Assembly (NCBI GenBank): GCA_013205275.1
Contig: JABMNG010000083.1
Location: 1 to 8,199 of the forward strand
Reading direction: 5' to 3'
DNA from: Methylophilales bacterium
GTDB lineage: Bacteria > Pseudomonadota > Gammaproteobacteria > Burkholderiales > Methylophilaceae
Length of the DNA stretch: 8,199 bases
The position numbers and the translations under genes were made by a program. This document shows positions 1 to 6,232 of this stretch, piece after piece. Under the pieces are notes generated by a model. It was not told the origin of the DNA. It searched no databases and worked only from the letters and a program-made list of their open reading frames with translations. Positions within the stretch are counted from its first letter, which is position 1. Every line of letters starts with the position of its first letter.

Positions 1-92
1 ATAAATACAAAAAGATTTTTATAAAAGAATTTAATAAATTAAATAGTTTTTAGAAAAGTAAAGTTTTTAACAACAAAAGAGAGATGAGATTA

Positions 93-125
93 GACCTACC
101 TATCAATCAAATTGACAGGCAGGCT
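93..125. repeat. Imperfect inverted repeat in the rne leader
   Basis: Arm 93-107 pairs with arm 111-125 around a 3-base loop (CAA, 108-110). As plus-strand RNA the stem has 11 Watson-Crick pairs, one G-U pair and three A-C mismatches (94/124, 98/120, 102/116). Read as minus-strand RNA, those three mismatches become G-U wobbles and the stem is nearly continuous. Each arm also contains a short direct repeat (ACCTACCT; AGGCAGGC). No T-run follows on either strand, so it does not look like an intrinsic terminator. It could be a regulatory hairpin or a copy of a dispersed palindromic element. Confidence 0.55.
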
Positions 126-132
126 GTGCCTG
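116..132 (+). promoter_or_regulatory. Short GC-rich hairpin overlapping the larger inverted repeat
   Basis: CAGGCA (116-121) and TGCCTG (127-132) form a perfect 6-bp stem with a 5-base loop (GGCTG). The left arm is shared with the right arm of the 93-125 inverted repeat, so the two structures cannot form together. The hairpin sits about 65 bases before the rne start codon. A regulatory role is inferred only from this arrangement. Confidence 0.4.
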
Positions 133-185
133 ATTTCCTTTAAATAATTTATAGGAATTCTTTATCTAAAATCTTCATAATAAAT

Positions 186-190
186 GGAGA
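186..190 (+). promoter_or_regulatory. rne ribosome binding site
   Basis: GGAGA lies 6 nt before the ATG at 197. This supports that start, which also gives the N-terminus MKRMLFNATQ, nearly identical to that of E. coli RNase E. Confidence 0.7.
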
Positions 191-196
191 TAGGTA

Positions 197-2431
197 ATGA
201 AAAGAATGTTATTTAATGCAACTCAATCTGAAGAGTTGCGAGTTGCAATTGTAAATGATAATAAATTAGAAGACTTGGACTTCGAGCGCGGCAACAGAGA
301 GCAGCGTAAAAGTAATATATATAAAGCAGTCATTACAAGAGTTGAGCCTTCATTAGAAGCGGCTTTTGTTAATTACGGAGTTGATCGACACGGCTTTCTC
401 CCTTTCAAAGAAATATCCCCTGAGTATTATTCCAAAAAAACTAAAAAACAAGATGTATCAATAAGAGATGTTATTAAAGAGGGTCAAGAACTAATAATTC
501 AAGTAACAAAAGAAGAGCGTGGTAACAAAGGTGCCGCACTTACTTCATACCTATCCCTTGCTGGACGCTACATCGTCTTAATGCCTAATAATAATGATGG
601 GGGCGGCATTTCAAGAAGGATAGAAGGAGACGAAAGATCAAGCTTTAAAGAGATTCTCTCAGAAATTACCATCAAGAAAGGTATGAGCATCATAGGAAGG
701 ACCGCAGGTATTGGTGCTACTGTTGAGCAAATACAATGGGACTTAGATTACCTAACACAACTGTGGGATGCGATTGAAAACGCAGCGAACGCACAGGAAG
801 GGCCCTTCCTTATCTATCAAGAAAGTAATCTTGTTATCCGGGCAATTCGTGATTATTTTTCAACAGATATTGAAGAAGTTCTAATAGATAAAAAAGAAAT
901 TTACGATCAAGCGCTTCAGTTCATGAGTCATGTCATGCCAACCTACTCAGAAAGAATAAAGTTCTATGATGAAGAGGTCTCTCTCTTTACAAAGTTTAAT
1001 ATTGAAAACCAAATTGAATCAGCCTTTCTACGTGAAGTTCAATTGCCTTCTGGTGGTGTAATCGTAATTGACCATACTGAAGCGCTCGTTTCTGTGGATG
1101 TAAACTCAAGTAGATCTACCAAAGGAAGAGATATTGAATCAACCGCATACAGCACAAACCTTGAAGCAGCTGACGAATTAGCCAAGCAATTACGCTTCAG
1201 AGATATTGGCGGTTTAATAGTTATTGACTTCATTGACATGGAGAACCCTAAACATCAACGCGATGTAGAAAATAGAATTAGGGATGCGCTAAAACAAGAC
1301 AAGGCAAGAATTCAGATTGGTAAGATCTCAAGATTTGGCTTATTAGAGCTCTCTAGACAGAGATTAAGGCCGAGTATCGGGGAATCAATAAACGGCGTTT
1401 GTCCTCGCTGCCAAGGCACCGGAAGAGTTCGTGATATTCAGTCCACAGCATTGTTTATATTCAGGCTCATTCAAGAAGAGGCAAATAAAGAAAGTGGTCA
1501 GTCTATCTCTATTCAATTACCTGTTGAGGTTGCCACCCTACTCCTAAATGAAAAACGAAAGGAAATAGTTGATATTGAGAACAGGACAGGTAATGAAATT
1601 GTCATAGTTCCAAATCGATACCTAGAAATACCAAAATATGACCTTCAAAAGTCATCGCAAAAGCTTGGAAAAGCCAGCTACGCAGTTGTTGAGCCACCGA
1701 GTGAAGATGAACATAAAACTAATGAAAAAAATGAAAAAATAGAACGGTTAGAACCGGTAGTAAAAGCAATACTTCCATCAAGATCAAATAAAAAGGGGAA
1801 AAATTCCTCAATATTTGGATTCTTTAAGAATTTAATTGCTAGCACTCCAGGCAGCGAGGGTGGTGAAGAAGAAATAAAGGTAGACGAATCATCAAGTCAA
1901 GAAATAGCAAGCAATACAAGGGAAGAAGGTGAAGAAAGAGCAAACAGGCCAAATAAACCGAGAAATAGAAATAGAAATAGAAATAGAAAGCCTGAGAATA
2001 GAAATAACAAACCTGGCTCTATAAATAATACCAACCAGACGGATAACCAAAGAAACCTAGCCCGTCCAGTAAATGAAATAGCTCCAATTAACTTAACTCG
2101 CCCTGCAAGCAATGAGGTCGTATTAAATAAGGGAGTTACCGAAGCAAATACCCCGGCTATCGCCGCAGTAAAAGCAAGGCCAAAAAGAAGCCAACCATTA
2201 CCTAAAGTAGATTTGACAAAAGTTGGGTTAAGTTTAGTTGAGACCAAAGCGGTAAAAGTTAAAGAGGTGGTTGCGGAAGTAAAAAAACCAACAAAGAAAA
2301 AAGTTGCTGAATGGCAAAAGAAAAATGAGGTAGTGATTACAGGAAAAATTGAGATGGTTGAAACAAAAAAGAAAGAAACTAAACCGAAGCCAGCTGTAAA
2401 ATCTAAAAAGCCTACTTCAAAAGAAGGTTAA
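197..2431 (+). CDS. rne: Ribonuclease E
   Basis: Endoribonuclease that cuts single-stranded AU-rich RNA, starting mRNA decay and maturing rRNA and tRNA. It usually acts at the inner membrane as the scaffold of the RNA degradosome. The catalytic half, about residues 1-500, resembles the E. coli enzyme throughout: S1 domain about 35-120, 5'-phosphate sensor R168/T169 (in GRTAGIG), catalytic D301, N303 and D344 (VSVDVNS and IVIDFIDM), and zinc-link CPRC (C402, C405). The tail, about 500-744, is low-complexity and rich in Lys, Arg and Asn. It holds an amphipathic segment at 537-549 (SSIFGFFKNLIAS) that resembles the membrane-targeting helix of E. coli RNase E, an Arg-Asn repeat at 589-597, and two copies of a VETK motif. 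At 744 residues it is much shorter than E. coli's 1061, as is common outside the enterics. The long tail and N-terminal match favour RNase E over RNase G. The 3' end overlaps crcB by 20 bp. Confidence 0.97.
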   Translation: MKRMLFNATQSEELRVAIVNDNKLEDLDFERGNREQRKSNIYKAVITRVEPSLEAAFVNYGVDRHGFLPFKEISPEYYSKKTKKQDVSIRDVIKEGQELIIQVTKEERGNKGAALTSYLSLAGRYIVLMPNNNDGGGISRRIEGDERSSFKEILSEITIKKGMSIIGRTAGIGATVEQIQWDLDYLTQLWDAIENAANAQEGPFLIYQESNLVIRAIRDYFSTDIEEVLIDKKEIYDQALQFMSHVMPTYSERIKFYDEEVSLFTKFNIENQIESAFLREVQLPSGGVIVIDHTEALVSVDVNSSRSTKGRDIESTAYSTNLEAADELAKQLRFRDIGGLIVIDFIDMENPKHQRDVENRIRDALKQDKARIQIGKISRFGLLELSRQRLRPSIGESINGVCPRCQGTGRVRDIQSTALFIFRLIQEEANKESGQSISIQLPVEVATLLLNEKRKEIVDIENRTGNEIVIVPNRYLEIPKYDLQKSSQKLGKASYAVVEPPSEDEHKTNEKNEKIERLEPVVKAILPSRSNKKGKNSSIFGFFKNLIASTPGSEGGEEEIKVDESSSQEIASNTREEGEERANRPNKPRNRNRNRNRKPENRNNKPGSINNTNQTDNQRNLARPVNEIAPINLTRPASNEVVLNKGVTEANTPAIAAVKARPKRSQPLPKVDLTKVGLSLVETKAVKVKEVVAEVKKPTKKKVAEWQKKNEVVITGKIEMVETKKKETKPKPAVKSKKPTSKEG
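1961..1990 (+). repeat. Hexanucleotide tandem repeat (AGAAAT)n inside rne
   Basis: Four perfect AGAAAT units (1961-1984) are followed by one variant unit, AGAAAG. The repeat is in frame and encodes alternating Arg-Asn (residues 589-597) in the disordered tail of RNase E. Because the unit is two codons, gain or loss of copies changes the length of the basic tract without breaking the frame. The tract lies where RNase E proteins commonly carry arginine-rich RNA-binding segments. Confidence 0.85.
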
Positions 2432-2798
2432 AAAACTGCCAGCCTAAAAAGGCAAGTATTAAAGCGCCAAATACATGGCCAAACATTAAAAGTATTGCTG
2501 TCATATGCTGATCTTTATCAAACAAATGAAAAAGATCGGCAGTGAAAGCTGAGAAAGTTGTAAGCCCGCCTAAAAATCCAATATTTATAATAATTTTTAA
2601 TTCTTCATTAACCGCTGTGAGTGTCTGAAAATAAGCTATGGAGACCCCCATTAAAAAACCTCCAAGCAAATTAACTGCCAATGTGCCGTATGGTAAACCA
2701 GGAAAAGCGTAAGAGAATAAATAACCAACAATCCAGCGTGACCAAGCACCAAGCGCAGATGCTATTCCAATTAACAAAAAATTTGACGGAGTAAACAT
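2412..2798 (-). CDS. crcB: Fluoride ion channel CrcB/Fluc
   Basis: Small inner-membrane protein of the Fluc family, which exports fluoride as a dual-topology dimer and protects enolase and other targets. The 128 residues are typical for the family. Four hydrophobic segments are visible, at about 7-27, 36-58, 69-90 and 100-124. Family motifs are present: LGAWSRW near the N-terminus, GTLAVNLLGGF with pore Asn N43, and GFLGGLTTFSAF with the two Phe-box residues F82 and F85. From memory, these numbers match those of the Bordetella Fluc. The ATG follows the orn stop codon directly, with no spacer. No strong ribosome binding site is visible, so translation is probably coupled to orn. No fluoride riboswitch can precede it in this arrangement. 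Its last 20 bases lie antisense to the end of rne. Confidence 0.94.
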   Translation of the reverse strand: MFTPSNFLLIGIASALGAWSRWIVGYLFSYAFPGLPYGTLAVNLLGGFLMGVSIAYFQTLTAVNEELKIIINIGFLGGLTTFSAFTADLFHLFDKDQHMTAILLMFGHVFGALILAFLGWQFFNLLLK

Positions 2799-3344
2799 TT
2801 AAATTTTGATGAAGTGTTCCCGATAGTATTTCAATTCTTCTATTGACTCCAAAATATCAGCCAATGCCTCATGCTTACTGTTTTTTTTAAATCCGCTAAT
2901 TAATTCTGGCTTCCATCTTTTAGATAGCTCTTTAAAAACGCTTACATCTAAATTTCTGTAATGGAAGAAATTTTCCAAGGCTGGCATATGCTTAGCCATA
3001 AATCTTCGGTCCTGGCAGATAGAGTTACCGCACATAGGCGACTTTCCCTTATCAATGTATTGACTCATAAATTCGATGAGCTTGTGAGTTGCACCCTCTT
3101 CTGTTGTTTTTGAATTTTTTACCTTCTCAATAAGGCCAGACTTTCCATGAGTGGACTGGTTCCAATTATCCATTTTAGATAGTACTTCATCGCTTTGATG
3201 GAGAACCACTACAGGACCTTCTGCAATAACCGTAAGATAAGGGTCAGTAATTACAACTGCAACCTCAAGGACCATATCTGATTCTGGATCCAGGCCACTC
3301 ATTTCCATGTCTACCCAAATTAAATTATCGTTATTTTTGCTCAT
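2799..3344 (-). CDS. orn: Oligoribonuclease (DEDDh 3'-5' exoribonuclease)
   Basis: Degrades RNA fragments of two to five nucleotides to mononucleotides. It finishes mRNA decay and hydrolyses pGpG, the product of cyclic-di-GMP breakdown. All DEDDh catalytic residues are present when counted from the ATG at 3344: D12 and E14 (WVDMEMSGLDPE), D112 (NSICQDRRF), H158 and D163 (KHEALADI). It ends YYREHFIKI, as in E. coli. Three ATGs are available, at 3356, 3347 and 3344. I chose 3344 because GGAA (3354-3351) lies 6 nt before it, no ribosome binding site precedes 3356, and it gives 181 residues with catalytic numbering identical to E. coli Orn. A start at 3356 would only add MEIM. It is the first gene of a two-gene unit with crcB and is divergent from the M48 peptidase gene. 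Confidence 0.96.
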   Translation of the reverse strand: MSKNNDNLIWVDMEMSGLDPESDMVLEVAVVITDPYLTVIAEGPVVVLHQSDEVLSKMDNWNQSTHGKSGLIEKVKNSKTTEEGATHKLIEFMSQYIDKGKSPMCGNSICQDRRFMAKHMPALENFFHYRNLDVSVFKELSKRWKPELISGFKKNSKHEALADILESIEELKYYREHFIKI

Positions 3345-3441
3345 CATGATTTCCATTAAAATTCTTTATAATTAAAGCGTTTAGCTTACTTTTGTTTGCG
3401 AATTGATTCACAATGTACTCTTTTAAAATTACATCAACATT
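3345..3441. promoter_or_regulatory. Divergent orn / M48 peptidase promoter region
   Basis: This 97-bp spacer separates two divergent genes and must hold both promoters unless they read in from elsewhere. On the plus strand TTGATT (3403-3408) and TAAAAT (3424-3429) resemble -35 and -10 boxes, but the 15-bp spacing is short. If this promoter is real, transcription would start about 6 nt before the ATG at 3442, leaving almost no leader. On the minus strand a TATAAA-like string near 3365-3370 is a possible orn -10 box without a clear -35 partner. Confidence 0.35.
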
Positions 3442-4683
3442 ATGACCTCATCATTCCAATATTTATTTTTATTCTTAATTATTTTTACTGTCTTTACACA
3501 AGTATGGTTAGCCATGAGACATATAACTAACGTGAAGCTTCATAGAAGCAAAGTGCCGAGTGCATTTAAATCTATCATCAAATCAAAAGACCATCAAAAA
3601 GCTGCAGACTATACGGTAGCTAAGTCAAAGCTCAACATTATCGACATCATAATTCAAGCCGTTTTTCTTTACATACTTACTGTAGGTGGTTTAATTAATA
3701 CCATAAATAACCACGTTTACACACTGGAATTAAATAATCTAATTTCTGGTGCAGCTATAATAATATCAGTAATGATTCTATCCTCATTAATTGATTTACC
3801 AGTCAGTGTTTACAAGATTTTCAATATTGATGAAAAATTTGGATTTAATCGTATGACAATAAAAATATTTATCCTTGACGGATTAAAGCAATTAATCCTT
3901 TCCGTTGCAATCGGACTTCCCATACTATTTATATCACTTTGGATTATTGGTAACCTTGGTAGTCTTTGGTGGCTTTGGTTGTGGGTCTTCGTTAGCCTAT
4001 TTAATTTTGCTATGTTATCCCTTTACCCGCTCTATATTGCGCCACTCTTTAATAAATTTGAGCCTCTTAAAGACAAAACACTTAAGAGTAGGATTGAAAA
4101 ATTATTGGTAAGATGTGGCTTTAAATCGAGCGGTCTTTTTGTTATGAACGGATCACTTAGAAGTAATCATGGAAATGCTTACTTTACTGGCTTTGGAAAA
4201 TCAAAAAGGATTGTATTTTTTGATACCCTTCTTGAAAAATTAACCCCCAACGAAATCGATGCGGTCCTGGCACATGAGTTAGGTCACTTCCATCATGACC
4301 ATGTGAAGAAGAGAATTATTTTGATGTTTATTATAAGTTTTGTTGGTCTCTATCTATTGGGGTTATTAAAAGAAAGTGCCTGGTTCTATGAAGGTCTTGG
4401 CGTTTATACAATTAATGATGCTAATGCCATTCTTTTATTTCTACTTGTATCTCCATTATTTATATTTTTTATTAGGCCAGTTATTGCATATTACTCAAGA
4501 AAGAATGAATTTGAAGCAGATCAATACGCCTGCAAATATACTGCACCTAGTGATCTTAAACAATCACTAATTAAGCTCTACCGAGACAATGCATCAACAT
4601 TAACACCCGATCCATTACATTCAAACTTTTATGATTCTCACCCACCTGCATTAATGCGTATTAATGCTATTGATAAGCTGTAA
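3442..4683 (+). CDS. M48 family (Ste24/CAAX-protease type) membrane metallopeptidase
   Basis: Integral inner-membrane zinc protease of the M48A (Ste24) type, 413 residues, which is typical of the bacterial members. The zinc motif HELGH is at 278-282. The third ligand is most likely E356 in SRKNEFEAD, with D360 completing the ExxxD pattern. The C-terminal SHPP (399-402) is also a family hallmark. Hydrophobic segments lie at about 5-25, 66-86, 99-120, 150-170, 174-200, 291-310 and 328-350. Eukaryotic Ste24 trims prenylated proteins. Bacteria lack that substrate, and the natural targets of these homologues are unclear; quality control of membrane proteins is inferred. No ribosome binding site is visible before the ATG. 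HtpX is a shorter relative and fits less well. It is followed after 2 nt by queD, so the two are probably co-transcribed, although no functional link is known. Confidence 0.93.
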   Translation: MTSSFQYLFLFLIIFTVFTQVWLAMRHITNVKLHRSKVPSAFKSIIKSKDHQKAADYTVAKSKLNIIDIIIQAVFLYILTVGGLINTINNHVYTLELNNLISGAAIIISVMILSSLIDLPVSVYKIFNIDEKFGFNRMTIKIFILDGLKQLILSVAIGLPILFISLWIIGNLGSLWWLWLWVFVSLFNFAMLSLYPLYIAPLFNKFEPLKDKTLKSRIEKLLVRCGFKSSGLFVMNGSLRSNHGNAYFTGFGKSKRIVFFDTLLEKLTPNEIDAVLAHELGHFHHDHVKKRIILMFIISFVGLYLLGLLKESAWFYEGLGVYTINDANAILLFLLVSPLFIFFIRPVIAYYSRKNEFEADQYACKYTAPSDLKQSLIKLYRDNASTLTPDPLHSNFYDSHPPALMRINAIDKL

Positions 4684-4685
4684 GT

Positions 4686-5123
4686 ATGGAAATTACCACA
4701 AGAATGGAGTTTGATGCGGGTCACAGGATTCCAAGCCATAAGAGCAGCTGTAAAAACCTTCATGGCCATCGTTATGCAATTGAAGTGACAATAAAAGGTG
4801 AAATTATCAAGCAAGAAGAATCTTCTGATTTTGGTATGGTAATGGACTTTAAAGACGCCAAGAACCTCATTAAGCAAACAATAGTTGACCCATGGGATCA
4901 TGCCTTTATCGTCTACGAAAAAGACCATGAGGTAATAAAATTTTTAAGCAGCTTGGACAACCATAAAACAGTTGTTTTTCCTGAGGTGCCTACCGCAGAA
5001 AATATGGCTTTAGTTGCTTACGAATTGCTTAAGGTCGTTTTTAAGAAAAAGTTTTTGGGGGCAGTCACACCCATCAAAGTGAGGTTGTACGAAACACCAA
5101 ATAACTGGGCTGAGGTTTACTAA
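4686..5123 (+). CDS. queD: 6-carboxy-5,6,7,8-tetrahydropterin synthase (QueD)
   Basis: Converts dihydroneopterin triphosphate to 6-carboxytetrahydropterin, the first dedicated step toward preQ0 and queuosine in tRNA. The protein is 145 residues. Zinc ligands are H13 (DAGH), H26 and H28 (LHGH). The QueD-type signature CxxxHGH is intact with C22 as the catalytic cysteine, which argues against PTPS-III, where a Glu replaces the Cys. Also visible are MDF (53-55), D71-H72 (PWDHAF), PTAEN (102-106) and the pterin-binding E136 (LYETPNNWAEV). The DHAF sequence differs from the DHxxLN of E. coli, so this is a somewhat distinct subgroup. The gene starts 2 nt after the peptidase stop and probably depends on translational coupling. 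It converges on dnaQ with 3 nt between the two stop codons. No other queuosine genes are in the window. Confidence 0.92.
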   Translation: MEITTRMEFDAGHRIPSHKSSCKNLHGHRYAIEVTIKGEIIKQEESSDFGMVMDFKDAKNLIKQTIVDPWDHAFIVYEKDHEVIKFLSSLDNHKTVVFPEVPTAENMALVAYELLKVVFKKKFLGAVTPIKVRLYETPNNWAEVY

Positions 5124-5126
5124 ATA

Positions 5127-5795
5127 CTACCAATCAATCTTACCATTGAGATTTGATAAATAATTTTTATGTAAATCTTCCTCATCTTTTGTCGGCTTTA
5201 CTACCCTCAACATACTCTGGTTGACTGGCGTTAACTCTATTGCGCTCTTTTCTTCAGTAAAGTTAATTGAGAAGGCTTCCTGACCACGTGTCATAGCTAA
5301 AAATACCTCACCTAATAACTCCGCATCCAACAATGCGCCATGAAGGCTTCGTTGTGAGTTATTTATACCATAAGCCCTACAAAGTGCATCCAAACTATTT
5401 CTTTGCCCTGGACGTATCTCCTTAGCAAGCTTTAAACTATCAGTAATTTCAAGGCAGCATTCCTCAATTTTTTTATCGCCAATTTTTCCAAGCTCCATAT
5501 TAATAAAGCCAACATCAAATGGAGCATTATGAATAATTACCTCAGCATCACCAATAAACGAGAGAAATTCTTCACTTATATCAATAAAAAATGGTTTGTC
5601 TTGAAGAAATTCCATAGAGATACCATGCACCTCCTTTGCTGCCGGATCAATATCTCTTTCAGGGTTCAAATAAGCATGAAAACGATTATTAGTTTGTTGA
5701 CGATTTTGAATCTCAATCGCAGCAATTTCGATGATGCGATGACCTTGGTTGGGGTCTAAACCTGTTGTTTCTGTATCTAAAAATATTTGTCTCAT
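5127..5795 (-). CDS. dnaQ: DNA polymerase III subunit epsilon (proofreading exonuclease)
   Basis: 3'-5' exonuclease subunit of the replicative polymerase core, which removes misincorporated nucleotides. The 222 residues compare with 243 in E. coli. The DEDDh residues are D7 and E9 (DTETTGLD), D94 (HNAPFDVGF), H152 and D157 (SLHGALLDAEL). A conserved RNSLDALCRAYGI stretch (132-144) precedes Exo III. After the exonuclease domain, GQEAF (171-175) sits where E. coli carries its beta-clamp-binding QTSMAF, but the match to the motif is weak. The C-terminal tail, about 180-222, would bind the polymerase alpha subunit. No ribosome binding site is visible. The ATG is 2 nt after the rnhA stop, so translation is probably coupled. 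It is the last gene of the methyltransferase-rnhA-dnaQ unit. In E. coli dnaQ and rnhA are divergent instead. Confidence 0.95.
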   Translation of the reverse strand: MRQIFLDTETTGLDPNQGHRIIEIAAIEIQNRQQTNNRFHAYLNPERDIDPAAKEVHGISMEFLQDKPFFIDISEEFLSFIGDAEVIIHNAPFDVGFINMELGKIGDKKIEECCLEITDSLKLAKEIRPGQRNSLDALCRAYGINNSQRSLHGALLDAELLGEVFLAMTRGQEAFSINFTEEKSAIELTPVNQSMLRVVKPTKDEEDLHKNYLSNLNGKIDW

Positions 5796-5797
5796 TG

Positions 5798-6232
5798 TTA
5801 GAGTAGTTCGTCCACACCGATATTTGCTAAGGAGTCCGCCCTTTCATTCTCAGGGTGACCCGAGTGTCCCTTAACCCAAACCCAATCAATATCATACTTT
5901 GATACTAGTAGGTCCAATATTAACCATAAATCTTTATTCTTTACGGGTTTTTTAGTGCTCGAAATCCAATTGTTTTTTTTCCAGCCTGCGATCCACTCAG
6001 TCATTCCTTTAAGGACATATGTTGAGTCTGTAAATACAGTCAAATGGCAATCACTTTGTTGATTAATGTTTTTTAATGCCTCAATTACGGCAGTCATCTC
6101 CATTCTATTATTTGTAGTATCACGATCGCCCCCATGTATTTCGACTTTGCCCTCTATTCCCATGATAATTGCTCCCCAGCCACCCGGCCCTGGATTACCT
6201 TTACATGCTCCGTCAGTATAGATTTTTATCAT
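5798..6232 (-). CDS. rnhA: Ribonuclease HI
   Basis: Cleaves the RNA strand of RNA-DNA hybrids, removing R-loops and helping to clear Okazaki primers. It is 144 residues, against 155 in E. coli. The metal-binding and catalytic residues are all present: D7 (YTDGACKGNPGPGGWG), E45 (NNRMEM), D69 (FTDSTYV), H123 (KGHSGHPENERAD) and D133. The basic, Trp-rich handle region is visible at about 80-102 (WIAGWKKNNW). A good ribosome binding site, AAGGGAA (minus strand, about 6244-6238), precedes the ATG. The ATG overlaps the upstream methyltransferase stop as ATGA (6229-6232), which points to translational coupling within one operon. Confidence 0.96.
   Translation of the reverse strand: MIKIYTDGACKGNPGPGGWGAIIMGIEGKVEIHGGDRDTTNNRMEMTAVIEALKNINQQSDCHLTVFTDSTYVLKGMTEWIAGWKKNNWISSTKKPVKNKDLWLILDLLVSKYDIDWVWVKGHSGHPENERADSLANIGVDELL

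Larger units (their letters stand above)
1..196 (+). promoter_or_regulatory. rne upstream/leader region, non-coding
   Basis: No convincing gene lies here on either strand. Bases 1-75 are almost pure A/T, with many TATAAT-like strings, so no single promoter can be picked. Bases 93-132 form a GC-richer island with two alternative hairpins. Bases 140-185 are AT-rich again and lead into the rne ribosome binding site (GGAGA, 186-190). In E. coli the rne 5' untranslated region folds into hairpins through which RNase E controls its own mRNA. A similar role here is inference from position only. In many proteobacteria rluC is divergent from rne, so the same region may also hold its promoter, but no rluC coding sequence is visible in the window. 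Confidence 0.5.

Noticed and set aside
112..146. TTGACA at 112-117 as a consensus -35 box for rne
   Set aside because: The nearest plausible -10 (TAAATA, 141-146) is 23 bp away, too far for a standard promoter. The TTGACA is also part of the inverted-repeat stem.
1897..2247. Long minus-strand open frame opposite the rne tail (116 codons)
   Set aside because: It mirrors the low-complexity Lys/Arg/Asn codons of the RNase E tail, giving Leu/Phe runs, and has no family resemblance. RNase E is clearly the real gene.
2405..2455. Small stem-loops near the rne/crcB junction (CTTC/GAAG, GCCT/AGGC) as terminators
   Set aside because: The stems are only 4-5 bp. On the plus strand no T-run follows; on the minus strand a short T-run follows only a bulged stem. 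Both are too weak to call.
3345..3356. Extended orn start at 3356 (adding MEIM)
   Set aside because: It has no ribosome binding site. The ATG at 3344 has GGAA at 6 nt and gives the E. coli length and catalytic numbering.
4638..4928. Minus-strand open frame across the peptidase/queD junction
   Set aside because: It is antisense to two well-supported genes, including the QueD zinc motif, and its translation resembles nothing I recognise.
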